Assembly: GCF_019703855.1 (NCBI RefSeq)
Contig: NZ_AP024086.1
Location: 1,012,501-1,076,500, forward strand
Length of the DNA: 64,000 bases
From: Desulfomarina profundi
GTDB taxonomy: Bacteria; Desulfobacterota; Desulfobulbia; Desulfobulbales; Desulfocapsaceae
Direction of reading: 5' to 3'
The position numbers and the translations under genes were made by a program. The notes under the pieces are model-generated. The model saw nothing but the letters and a program-made list of their open reading frames with translations, ran no database searches and was not told where the DNA came from. The first letter of the stretch is position 1. The number at the start of each line of letters is the position of its first letter. Positions 10,158-18,900 of this stretch are shown piece by piece.

Positions 10158-11326
10158 GCCGCGATTCCCGTCACTTTTTCTCCAATGATCAGCGTGTGCA
10201 TATCGTGGGTACCCTCGTAGGTGTACACAGATTCGAGGTTGTTGGCATGCCGCATGATCGGATATTCTCCCATTATGCCATTGGCACCCAGCATGGTCCG
10301 GGCCGTATGGGCAATATCAAGGGCAATTTTGACATTGTTCATCTTTGCCATCGAAACCTGGGCTGGGCTGTATGCGTTGCGATCCTTCAGGCGGCCAAGC
10401 TGCAGGGCGAGCAACTGTCCCTTGGTCAGCTCCGTGACCATCTCCGCCAGTTTTTTCTGCTGCAGTTGAAAAGCGGCGATAGGTTTTTCAAACTGTACCC
10501 TGGAAAGGGAATACTCCAGAGCTGTCTGGTAACAGTTGTCGGCCGCACCCAATGCTCCCCAGGCAATACCGTACCGCGCCTGGGTAAGGCAACTCAGCGG
10601 TCCTTTCAATCCCTTGACTTTCGGGAGTATGCTTTCCTCCTCGTCGACTCGAACATTTTCAAGAATCAACTCGGAGGTGACGGAGGCACGCAGGCTCCAT
10701 TTTCCCTTCATACGAACCGTTGAAAAACCGGGTGTATCGGTCTTGATCAGAAAACCACGTACACCGTCGTCTGTCGCAGCCCAGACAACTGCAACATCGG
10801 CGATGGAACCATTGGTGATCCACATTTTTGTTCCGTTCAGGGTCCAGCTGCCGTCCTTGTTTTTTTCAGCCCGTGTGCGCATTCCTCCAGGATTGGAGCC
10901 GAAGTCGGGTTCGGTGAGTCCAAAACATCCGACAGCCTCACCGGCAGCCATTTTCGGTAGCCAGTAGTCTTTCTGGGCATCACTGCCAAAGGCAAATATC
11001 GGATACATGACCAGGGAACCCTGGACAGACGCAAAACTGCGCAGGGCGGAATCTCCCCGTTCCAGTTCGTACATAAGCAGGCCATAGCCCACATTGGAGA
11101 GCCCGGCACAGCCGTATTTTTCGGGCAGGTTGGGGCCGAGAAAACCGAGTTCTCCCATGGGCTGTACCAGGTGAGCTGGGAATTTTTCTTCCTGGGCGTA
11201 TTCGTCGATAATCGGAATGATCTCCTTGTTGACAAATTCCCTTGCGGTCTGCCTGACAAGAATTTCTTCATCGTCCAGTAATCCCTGGAACCCCATGTAG
11301 TCTGTCAGTTCGTTCATCGTGCTCAT
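10148..11326 (-). CDS. gcdH: glutaryl-CoA dehydrogenase-type acyl-CoA dehydrogenase
   Basis: A 392-residue FAD enzyme of the acyl-CoA dehydrogenase superfamily. Glutaryl-CoA dehydrogenases oxidise glutaryl-CoA and usually decarboxylate it to crotonyl-CoA. The protein resembles that branch: FASVQGSLVMYPI near residue 95, where the substrate-binding arginine of the family lies just before it (LRSFASV), GCFGLTEPDFGSNPGGM, and the catalytic glutamate in YTYEGTHDMHTLI near 370. Some anaerobes have non-decarboxylating versions; the sequence alone does not tell me which this is. Two genes upstream on the same strand encode lysine-side enzymes, so a role in lysine breakdown is likely. Confidence 0.85.
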   Translation of the reverse strand: MSTMNELTDYMGFQGLLDDEEILVRQTAREFVNKEIIPIIDEYAQEEKFPAHLVQPMGELGFLGPNLPEKYGCAGLSNVGYGLLMYELERGDSALRSFASVQGSLVMYPIFAFGSDAQKDYWLPKMAAGEAVGCFGLTEPDFGSNPGGMRTRAEKNKDGSWTLNGTKMWITNGSIADVAVVWAATDDGVRGFLIKTDTPGFSTVRMKGKWSLRASVTSELILENVRVDEEESILPKVKGLKGPLSCLTQARYGIAWGALGAADNCYQTALEYSLSRVQFEKPIAAFQLQQKKLAEMVTELTKGQLLALQLGRLKDRNAYSPAQVSMAKMNNVKIALDIAHTARTMLGANGIMGEYPIMRHANNLESVYTYEGTHDMHTLIIGEKVTGIAAYR

Positions 11327-11509
11327 TTACAGTATGTTCCCTTTATTGTCAGGCTCTATTTGTGAGCCTGTTGATTTAAGGTCTTTCAGTCCAGTCTCGG
11401 CGTTATACTAAAAAAAATCTTGAAATACTCCCCATATGTAAAGTAAAGGATTCAAGTTTCAAGATATTGTACATACACCGAGATGTCAGTTCACTCACCA
11501 TTCGAATGG

Positions 11510-12820
11510 TCAGCTCTTTCTCATTACTTTTCTGATAGCCTGGAGCAGTTGTTCAACCTCTTCACAGGAAATTATCAGATGAGGCCGGAATCGTATACTT
11601 TTTTCTCCACAACCCGCAAGCAGTATTTTTTCTTTCAGAAGATGTGCGAGGCAGCGGTCACGCTTTTTACCATCTTCGAGGTCAAAAGCACACATCAGTC
11701 CGCGTCCCCTGGCGTTGCTCATCTGGTCAGGAAAGTCAAGGCACAGGGTTCTAAGGCCGTTCAGAAGTTCTCGACCTCTTTTTTCGGCATTATCAACCAG
11801 GTTATTATTCCTGATTATTTTCAGGATGATGGAACATCTGACCATGTCGATAAGATTGCCGCCAAAGGTGGAGTTGATTCTGCTCGGTTCGTGGAATACA
11901 TTGTCTGCCACCTCATCAATTCTTGCAGAAGCGAGAATACCACAGACCTGTGTTTTCTTGCCAAAGCAGAGGATATCCGGGCGGACAGTAAAGTGTTCAT
12001 GGGCCCAGAATTTTCCTGTAAGGCCAACCCCGGTCTGAACTTCATCCATGATGAGGAGAATTTCGTTCTCGTCACAGAGAGTGCGTAAAGCACGGAAAAA
12101 CTCATCTCTGAAATGATTATCTCCGCCTTCTCCCTGGATTGGTTCAATGATAAGACCGGCAATATCTGCTCCTTCCCGGTCGATCACAGTGGAAATCGCA
12201 TCAAGTGCCTCCTTTTCAAGCTTTTTTACCTCCAGAAGTGAAGTGGTGTCCAGGGGGAAGGTGAGTTTGGGATTGATGATTCTTGGCCAGTCAAATTTAG
12301 GGAAAAGAGCAGTTTTCCGTGGATCGGCCGTATTGGTCAGGGAGAGGGTATATCCCGAACGACCATGGAAGGCCTGGCGGAAATGAATGATTTTTGTACC
12401 TGTTTCCTTCCTGATACCTTTTGCAGAATTTTTCCTGATTTTCCAGTCAAAAGCTGTCTTTAAAGCGTTTTCTACAGCCAGAGCGCCACCTTCGATAAGG
12501 AAAAGATGGGGGAGATAGTCCGGTATGGCAATGGAGGAAAAGGTATCAATAAACTCTGCCATCGGCTCGGAATAGATGTCCGAACTGGATGGTTTCTGGA
12601 TGGCAATTTTTCCCAGTTGATCCTGGCGTGCCAGAAGATCATCATGGTTGAAACCGACAGCCATTGAGGCAAACATGGAAAAGCAGTCCAGGTATTCGTC
12701 TCCGTTGCGTTTGTCGATAAGCCGGCATCCTTTTGACTTTTCCAGGTCGACAATAATGTCCATGCCATCGGCTAGAAGATGTCTGCCAATACGTGTTTTT
12801 ATGGAATCTGCTGAGTTCAT
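11510..12820 (-). CDS. lat: L-lysine 6-transaminase
   Basis: A class III PLP aminotransferase of the lysine 6-aminotransferase branch, which moves the epsilon-amino group of lysine to 2-oxoglutarate and gives 2-aminoadipate 6-semialdehyde (cyclising to piperideine-6-carboxylate). Family traits are FSMFASMAVGFNHDD near residue 45, FHGRSGYTLSLTNTADPRK near 145, LIMDEVQTGVGLTGKFW near 255 and the PLP lysine in CFGKKTQVCGI near 290. I chose the ATG at 12820 because GGAGATTC lies just upstream; an in-frame extension of nine residues to 12847 lacks one. It is transcribed after the ALDH7-type gene and before gcdH, which fits a lysine-catabolic operon. Confidence 0.9.
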   Translation of the reverse strand: MNSADSIKTRIGRHLLADGMDIIVDLEKSKGCRLIDKRNGDEYLDCFSMFASMAVGFNHDDLLARQDQLGKIAIQKPSSSDIYSEPMAEFIDTFSSIAIPDYLPHLFLIEGGALAVENALKTAFDWKIRKNSAKGIRKETGTKIIHFRQAFHGRSGYTLSLTNTADPRKTALFPKFDWPRIINPKLTFPLDTTSLLEVKKLEKEALDAISTVIDREGADIAGLIIEPIQGEGGDNHFRDEFFRALRTLCDENEILLIMDEVQTGVGLTGKFWAHEHFTVRPDILCFGKKTQVCGILASARIDEVADNVFHEPSRINSTFGGNLIDMVRCSIILKIIRNNNLVDNAEKRGRELLNGLRTLCLDFPDQMSNARGRGLMCAFDLEDGKKRDRCLAHLLKEKILLAGCGEKSIRFRPHLIISCEEVEQLLQAIRKVMRKS

Positions 12821-12875
12821 GAATCTCCTTTTCCGGGTTTTTTTCAATTCAGCATATTATTTGTGGCTCGTTTAT

Positions 12876-14411
12876 TCACAGATCGAATTGAATTCCCTGG
12901 GCGAGGGGCAGGTCGGAACCGTAATTGACAGTAACGGTCTGCCTGCGCATATAGTTTTTCCAGGCATCAGAACCTGACTCTCTTCCTCCACCCGTATCTT
13001 TTTCTCCACCAAATGCGCCACCGATTTCAGCCCCGGATGTACCGATATTGACGTTGGCTATGCCGCAATCCGAACCTACAGCACTCAGGAAGGTCTCAAT
13101 CTGCCCATGGTGTGTACTGAAAATAGAAGAGGAGAGTCCCATTGCCACATCGTTGTTCATGGCAATTGCTTCATGAATATCCCCCTTGTATTTCATAAGA
13201 TACAGGATGGGCGCAAAGGTCTCTTCCTGAACAATGTCCATATCGTTTCTGACTTCGGCAAGAGTTGGTTCAACATAGCATCCTGAAGGGAATTTTTTCC
13301 CCTTCGGGAGGCAGTTCCCGCCGAAGAGGATTGAGCCGCCCTGTTTTTTAATCAGCCTGACAGCTTTCTGGAAATTTTTTACTGCGCCTTTATCAATCAA
13401 CGGACCCATGTGATTTTTTTCTATGAGGGGGTCACCGGTTTTCAGGCTTTTATAGGCAGTTACCAGTCTCTTTTTTATGTCCTGGTAGATTGATTCATGA
13501 ATGATAAGACGTCGTGTCGTCGTACAGCGTTGACCAGATGTGCCGATTGCCCCGAAAACGATAGCCGGCAGGGCAAGTTTCAGGTCAGCATGTTCTGTGA
13601 GAATGATCGCATTATTGCCGCCGAGCTCAAGAATGGTTTTGCCCAGGCGGCTGGCCACTTTTTCAGAAACATGGCGACCGGCAGGAATGGAGCCTGTGAA
13701 TGATACCAAGGGGATGCGCTGATCTTCCAGTATTGTTTCACCAATACTTTTTCCATTTCCGATAACCAGTGAAAAAAGGCCTTCGGGAAGATGATTCTTG
13801 CCAAGTACTCTGGAGATTACCATCTGCAGTGCAACCGCCGAGACAACTGCTTTTGATGAAGGTTTCCAGATGCAGACATTGCCACAGACTGCTGCTACCA
13901 TGGCGTTCCATCCCCACACGGCCATGGGAAAATTAAAGGCAGTGATGATGGCGATTGGCCCCAGTGGATGATACTGTTCAAAAAGGCGATGGTTTGGCCG
14001 CTCTGAAACTGTTGTCATGCCGTAGAGCATTCTTGACTGGCCAACGCAGAAATCACAGATGTCTATCAGTTCCTGAACTTCGCCCAGACCTTCCTGCAAC
14101 GGCTTTCCTGTTTCATAGGAGATCAGTTTGCCCAATGGCTGTTTGAAATCACGAAGTTGTAACCCGATCTGCCTGATGATTTCGCCCCGGGCTGGGGCAG
14201 GGGTTGTTCGCCATTCCTCAAATGCCTTTTGGGCAGTTTTTACGATTTTATCATAATCTTTTGCTGTAGCGCGAGACACCTTGGCAAAAATTTCACCATC
14301 AACGGGAGAATATGCCTGAATTTTTTTTCGTTTCTTGCGTGAAAGCCAGATTCTTCCGCTGGAGCAACCAGGTATGCTGGAACCAATACCGAGGGTTTTA
14401 AGAAAGTCCAT
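12876..14411 (-). CDS. ALDH7-type aminoadipate semialdehyde dehydrogenase
   Basis: A 511-residue NAD(P)-dependent aldehyde dehydrogenase resembling the ALDH7 (antiquitin/AmaB) branch, which oxidises 2-aminoadipate semialdehyde to 2-aminoadipate. It has the ALDH fold motifs ITAFNFPMAVWGWN, IWKPSSK, FTGSIPAGRHVSEKV, the catalytic glutamate in LELGGNNAIIL and the catalytic cysteine in SGQRCTTTRRL. The C-terminus with GAFGGEKDTGGGRESGSDAWKN is typical of this branch. It is the first gene of the minus-strand group with the lysine transaminase and gcdH, and its substrate is the product of the transaminase, which supports the assignment. Confidence 0.88.
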   Translation of the reverse strand: MDFLKTLGIGSSIPGCSSGRIWLSRKKRKKIQAYSPVDGEIFAKVSRATAKDYDKIVKTAQKAFEEWRTTPAPARGEIIRQIGLQLRDFKQPLGKLISYETGKPLQEGLGEVQELIDICDFCVGQSRMLYGMTTVSERPNHRLFEQYHPLGPIAIITAFNFPMAVWGWNAMVAAVCGNVCIWKPSSKAVVSAVALQMVISRVLGKNHLPEGLFSLVIGNGKSIGETILEDQRIPLVSFTGSIPAGRHVSEKVASRLGKTILELGGNNAIILTEHADLKLALPAIVFGAIGTSGQRCTTTRRLIIHESIYQDIKKRLVTAYKSLKTGDPLIEKNHMGPLIDKGAVKNFQKAVRLIKKQGGSILFGGNCLPKGKKFPSGCYVEPTLAEVRNDMDIVQEETFAPILYLMKYKGDIHEAIAMNNDVAMGLSSSIFSTHHGQIETFLSAVGSDCGIANVNIGTSGAEIGGAFGGEKDTGGGRESGSDAWKNYMRRQTVTVNYGSDLPLAQGIQFDL

Positions 14412-14717
14412 TGTTTCTCCTCAACAGGGAAAGGATGATTAGCAACGTGTTGGTTTCTTTAAGTATCGCATCTTACCTCCGGGGAGTCAAGAGCCATAAA
14501 AGAGATAAGGTGTTGATAACAGATTTTAAAACAAATAGGATGGGGGAGTCCTGTGGTCGTTTATCTGAAAATTCTGCCTCAGCAGGTATTTCTGAGAAGT
14601 CGGATTTTCATTGCTTCGTTGCGACCAAAGGGCATAAACAGCTGATCCATTTGGTCTGGCCATGCTGGTCAGACTGATGAAACAGGATTGCATGAAGACA
14701 AATGAGCAACAGGGAAT
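14412..14717. other. 306-bp divergent intergenic region
   Basis: It lies between the start of the lysine group and the start of the acyl-CoA synthetase, so it must hold promoters for both. A weak hairpin (GTCTGGCC/GGTCAGAC, about 14653-14675) is visible. No clear promoter, operator or small gene could be supported. Confidence 0.4.
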
Positions 14718-17111
14718 GTGATGGATCTTTCAATTGATTTTGCAGGAATTACGGAACTCATGCATGGAGCCCATGGAGAGGGGAGAAGTTTTCTTTTTGA
14801 ATATGAAGTGTATTCGTTGCTTTCAAGGTCGGGTGCGGAAACACCACCGAAATCAATTTTTTTACCAAGGGGAGCGCGTTTTTCCGATGAGGAACTGATG
14901 GCTCTTCCGGGAGAAAAAGTCGTTCTGAAAATTGTCTCTCCCAATATTATACATAAAACTGAGGTGGGTGGAGTCCGGATTATTGACAAAAGACCTGAAA
15001 AAATTCGCTCGGCTGTCAGGAGGATGCTCTACGAGGTTCCAGAAAATTACGCTGGGTGGATAGATAATAACAGAGAAGCCTCACCCCCATGTTACCGGGA
15101 GCTGTCCGGTGATAAGCTGGAGGAGGCGATCAGTGCTGATCTCAAGGGTATTCTGCTCGTCCAGTTCATGCCACCTGATTCCATGGCTTTCGGTAATGAG
15201 CTGATTGTAGGCCTGAGGCACACGCGGGAGTTCGGTATGGTGATCAGTGCAGGACTCGGCGGAACGGATGCTGAACTGTATGCGGAACGGTTTCGCAAAG
15301 GGCAGGCTATAGTTGCGGCGCTGACCGAAATGAATGACGGTCATTCCTTTTTTGAACTGTTTAAACCAACCATTGCCTATAAAAAACTGACGGGGCTGAC
15401 CCGTGGCCAGCGAAGGGTTGTGACCAATGAACAACTGATAGAATGTTTTGATTCCTTTATCCGCATGGCCAACTATTATTCTCCATCCAATCTGGAAAGC
15501 CCGTATGTGATCGAGGAACTGGAAGTCAATCCCTTTGCCTTTACAGATTATCTCATGGTACCTCTTGATGGTATGTGCAGGTTTACCACACAGCCGACTG
15601 TGGCCTCACCGAGGCCTGTGGAAAAAATCGGCTGTCTGCTGCATCCGGAGAAAATCGGCATTATCGGTGTTTCCTCCCTGCGCAGAAATTTTGGTCGGAT
15701 TATTCTCGATAATATTCTGGCGGAAGGTTATCAGCAGGAAAACGTGGTAATTATCCGGGAAGGTGAAAAGGAGATAGGGGGCGTATCATGTGTCGCGTCT
15801 TTTGCTGATCTGGAGGAACCACTGGATCTATTGATCGTGGCCATTGCAGCCCCACAGGTTCCCGGCCTGGTGGAGGAGGTGACCCGTCTTGGCTGTGCCC
15901 GAAGTGTCATGCTGATTCCTGGTGGTCTCGGTGAGACCGAGGAAAGTCGGGAAAGGGCCAGAGAAGTGATCAGGCTGATTGACGAATCCCATGGGGCTGA
16001 CGGTCCGGTTTTCCTCGGGGCAAACTGCATGGGTGTTATCTCCAGGCCGGGAAGATATGATACCTGGTTTATTCCCGAAGAAAAATTACCGAAGATACGA
16101 GAGGGAAAATATCATCGGGCAGCGCTTATCAGTCAGAGTGGTGCTTTCATGCTCCATCGCAGCCACCAGTGCCCCCAGCTTAATCCGGCATATATGATAT
16201 CCATGGGCAATCAGACCGATCTGACATTGGGGGATATGGTCCATTATTTCAAAGACAGGGAAGAGGTTGACGTGATCGCTATTTATGCTGAAGGGTTTTC
16301 CGATCTGGATGGTCTCTCTTTCTGCAGGGCGGTTCGGCAGGCAGTCTGTAACGGCAAGACGGTAATTTTTTACAAGGCGGGCAGGACGGAGGAGGGTAAG
16401 GCTGCAACCAGCGGACACACTGCCTCCCTTGCCGGAGATTATATGGTCTGTGAGAATTGTGTGCATCAGGCGGGCGCTATTGTCGCCAGGAATTTCACGG
16501 AATTCCAGGATCTGTTTTTTCTTGCGGAAACCCTGCATGACAAGAAAATTAATGGGAACAGACTGGCAGCAATCAGTGGAGCCGGATTTGAGGCGGTGGG
16601 AATGGCGGATTCGATCGATTCAGATGAGTTTCATATGCACCTTGCAGAGTTTAGTGAGAATACCAGGTCCAGGATCACATATCTCCTGGAAGAGAAAAAA
16701 CTCTTTTCTCTTGTTACTTTGACAAATCCCCTGGATATCACCCCTATGGCAGATGATGAAACTCACGCCCTGGTGGCCGGAGTTGTCGCAGAAGATGAAG
16801 GCGTGGACGGCATAGTTATCAGTCTTGATCCCCTTTCTCCGGTAACCTGTACCCTGGCAGGACCTGGAGCAGGTAAGTATGATATGAATCAGGAAGAGGC
16901 TGTCAGAAACAGGATTGAGCGACTGGTAGCTTCCTGCGAGAAGCCGGTTGTCACTGTTGTTGACGGGGGAAGATTGTACGATCCCCTGCGGGATGCACTC
17001 GCAGATCGGGGAGTCCCTGTTTTTCCTGTATGCGACAGGGCTGTGGCTGCACTTTCTCTCTATATGCAGGGTCGGCTCGAAGTGCAGGACCTCAGTGAAA
17101 GTGGGAATTAA
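14718..17111 (+). CDS. ADP-forming acyl-CoA synthetase, ATP-grasp domain first
   Basis: A 797-residue fusion of both parts of a nucleoside-diphosphate-forming acetate/acyl-CoA synthetase, which conserves the energy of an acyl-CoA thioester as ATP. The order is ATP-grasp first (about residues 1-280: KVVLKIVSPNIIHKTEVGGVR, and GILLVQFMPPDSMAFGNELIVG), then the CoA-binding and ligase-CoA domains (KIGIIGVSSLRRNFGRIILDN near 315, GANCMGVISRPG near 435, catalytic histidine in TSGHTASLAGDY near 560). In many family members the CoA-binding part comes first. The start is a GTG at 14718 followed by an ATG; AACAGGGA precedes it. It is divergent from the lysine group and could act on an acyl-CoA made there, but the substrate is unknown. 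Confidence 0.85.
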   Translation: MMDLSIDFAGITELMHGAHGEGRSFLFEYEVYSLLSRSGAETPPKSIFLPRGARFSDEELMALPGEKVVLKIVSPNIIHKTEVGGVRIIDKRPEKIRSAVRRMLYEVPENYAGWIDNNREASPPCYRELSGDKLEEAISADLKGILLVQFMPPDSMAFGNELIVGLRHTREFGMVISAGLGGTDAELYAERFRKGQAIVAALTEMNDGHSFFELFKPTIAYKKLTGLTRGQRRVVTNEQLIECFDSFIRMANYYSPSNLESPYVIEELEVNPFAFTDYLMVPLDGMCRFTTQPTVASPRPVEKIGCLLHPEKIGIIGVSSLRRNFGRIILDNILAEGYQQENVVIIREGEKEIGGVSCVASFADLEEPLDLLIVAIAAPQVPGLVEEVTRLGCARSVMLIPGGLGETEESRERAREVIRLIDESHGADGPVFLGANCMGVISRPGRYDTWFIPEEKLPKIREGKYHRAALISQSGAFMLHRSHQCPQLNPAYMISMGNQTDLTLGDMVHYFKDREEVDVIAIYAEGFSDLDGLSFCRAVRQAVCNGKTVIFYKAGRTEEGKAATSGHTASLAGDYMVCENCVHQAGAIVARNFTEFQDLFFLAETLHDKKINGNRLAAISGAGFEAVGMADSIDSDEFHMHLAEFSENTRSRITYLLEEKKLFSLVTLTNPLDITPMADDETHALVAGVVAEDEGVDGIVISLDPLSPVTCTLAGPGAGKYDMNQEEAVRNRIERLVASCEKPVVTVVDGGRLYDPLRDALADRGVPVFPVCDRAVAALSLYMQGRLEVQDLSESGN

Positions 17112-18891
17112 TTTCTTTTGCCAGTTCCGTGCCGATACCTTTTACTTCCTGCAATTCCTCTACTGTAGCTGTCTTAATCCGTTTGAGACTGCCCATATGG
17201 CGGAGGAGGCTTTTCTTTTTTGCTTCGCCGATACCCGGTATTGCGTCAAGTTCGGAGGTGATGGTTGCTTTTTTGCGCAGTTTTCTGTGGAATGTTATCC
17301 CGTACCGGTGGGATTCATCCCGAATTCTCATGAGATAGAGAAGGACCGGGTCATGGGAGCGTAAGAGAAGGGGATTCTTTCTGCCGGGTTTGTAGAGTTT
17401 TTCCCCTTCATCTTTTTTTTCCTTGGCAATACCTATCCAGTCCAGTTCTTCAGTGATGCCGAGTTCTACCGCTACAGCCAGAGCCATGCCAAGCTGACCA
17501 CGGCCTCCGTCTACCATGAAGAGATCAGGAAGATTGTCTTCCTTGATTCCCCGTGACAGGCGTCTCATCAAGACTTCTCTCATCATGGCATAGTCATCCG
17601 GTCCTTCAACTGTTTTGATTCTGAAATGGCGGAAATTTCTTTTATCCGGTTCTCCCTTTAGAAAATGAACAAGGGAACCGACGGCCTGTTTCCCACCGAT
17701 ATTGGAGATGTCCAGACATTCAATTTTTTCCGGTATTCGTTTGAGGTGAAGTTTCTTCTCCATGGCTTTACAGAGGCCCTGCCATGATTTTTCCTTTTTT
17801 TCCTTCTCCTCGAAGAGTTGACGGGCGTTGGTGTCCGCCATGGCCACCAGTTTGAGATTATCGCCGCGTTTCGGGATTTTCAGGATGGATTTTTTTCCAG
17901 TCCTGTCATGGAAATGGGCCTGGATGAGTTGAAGGTCGGCGGGAGAAAAGGGCAGGAGGATTTCTCCGGGCGGAACTGCGTCCATATCATAAAACTGGGT
18001 CAGGGCCTGGGCGAGAATTGACTGGTCATCTCCATAGGAGTCACTGATAAAAAAAGTTCTGGAGCCGTTGAGGAGCCCGTTTCGGATAAAGAGAATAGCG
18101 ATGGTAACAGCAGCTCCCTGCCGGGCAAAACCGAACACATCCTGGTCCCTGGAATGGCTGGCCGAGATGATCTGTTTTTCGAGTGTACGGGAAAGGGCCG
18201 ATATCTGGTCCCGCAGTGTCGCCGCTTTCTCAAACTGCAGCCTGTCTGCCGCCAACAGCATCTTTTTTTTCAGCCGTACTGTAAGATCTCTGTTTCGACC
18301 TTCCAGCAGGAGGAGAATATTGTTGACATGCTCAAGGTAGAGTTTTCTGTCGGCAGTGCCCGTACATGGAGCCAGACATTTTCCTATCTGGTTGTTCAGG
18401 CAGGGACGTTTCCTTTTTTTCAGCCTGCTTCCCTTGCAGTTTCGCAAGGGAAAGAGGGTGGAGATCAGTTTCAGAGTGGCCCACATGGCTGACGATGAGG
18501 AAAAGGGACCGAAATACCTTGCGTTGTCCCGTTTTTTTTTTCTCACCATCATGACCCTGGGCCACTCTTCCTCAACAGTGACACGGATATAGGGATAGTT
18601 CTTGTCATCCCTGAGTATGATATTGTATTTCGGTCTGTGCTTTTTTATCAGTGATGCTTCCAGAATAAGTGCTTCTTTTTCTGTTGAGGTGATAATGGTG
18701 TCAACCTTTTTCACCCTGGAAAGCATTATTGTAGTTTTGTTATGTTCTGCTCCGGAAAAACGTGCATAAGAGGAGAGCCGTTTGAACAGATCCTTGGCTT
18801 TACCCACATAAAGAACAGTCGATCTGCTGTCCAGCATCAGGTAGACACCTGGTGCATGGGGTGCAGATTCTGTCACATTTTCAGGAAACAT
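17092..18891 (-). CDS. uvrC: UvrABC system protein C
   Basis: UvrC makes both incisions around a DNA lesion in nucleotide excision repair. The 599-residue protein has the GIY-YIG nuclease at the N-terminus (GVYLMLDSRS, TVLYVGKAKDL), the UvrB-binding UVR motif (RLQFEKAATLRDQISAL near residue 205), the RNase H-like C-terminal nuclease (ECLDISNIGGKQAVGSLVHF, and LFMVDGGRGQLGMA) and two helix-hairpin-helix motifs at the end (AIPGIGEAKKKSLLRHMGS). It overlaps the end of the acyl-CoA synthetase by 20 bp in convergent orientation and starts 9 bp after the stop of the unknown Rossmann gene, so those two are probably co-transcribed. Confidence 0.96.
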   Translation of the reverse strand: MFPENVTESAPHAPGVYLMLDSRSTVLYVGKAKDLFKRLSSYARFSGAEHNKTTIMLSRVKKVDTIITSTEKEALILEASLIKKHRPKYNIILRDDKNYPYIRVTVEEEWPRVMMVRKKKRDNARYFGPFSSSSAMWATLKLISTLFPLRNCKGSRLKKRKRPCLNNQIGKCLAPCTGTADRKLYLEHVNNILLLLEGRNRDLTVRLKKKMLLAADRLQFEKAATLRDQISALSRTLEKQIISASHSRDQDVFGFARQGAAVTIAILFIRNGLLNGSRTFFISDSYGDDQSILAQALTQFYDMDAVPPGEILLPFSPADLQLIQAHFHDRTGKKSILKIPKRGDNLKLVAMADTNARQLFEEKEKKEKSWQGLCKAMEKKLHLKRIPEKIECLDISNIGGKQAVGSLVHFLKGEPDKRNFRHFRIKTVEGPDDYAMMREVLMRRLSRGIKEDNLPDLFMVDGGRGQLGMALAVAVELGITEELDWIGIAKEKKDEGEKLYKPGRKNPLLLRSHDPVLLYLMRIRDESHRYGITFHRKLRKKATITSELDAIPGIGEAKKKSLLRHMGSLKRIKTATVEELQEVKGIGTELAKEINSHFH

Positions 18892-18900
18892 AACAGCGTA

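Noticed and set aside
10196-10967. Open frames on the plus strand opposite gcdH
   Set aside because: They are antisense shadows of a well-supported enzyme and have no ribosome site or recognisable sequence.
14411-14677. 88-codon open frame in the divergent gap before the acyl-CoA synthetase
   Set aside because: There is no ribosome site, no recognisable sequence, and it fills a region that must hold promoters.
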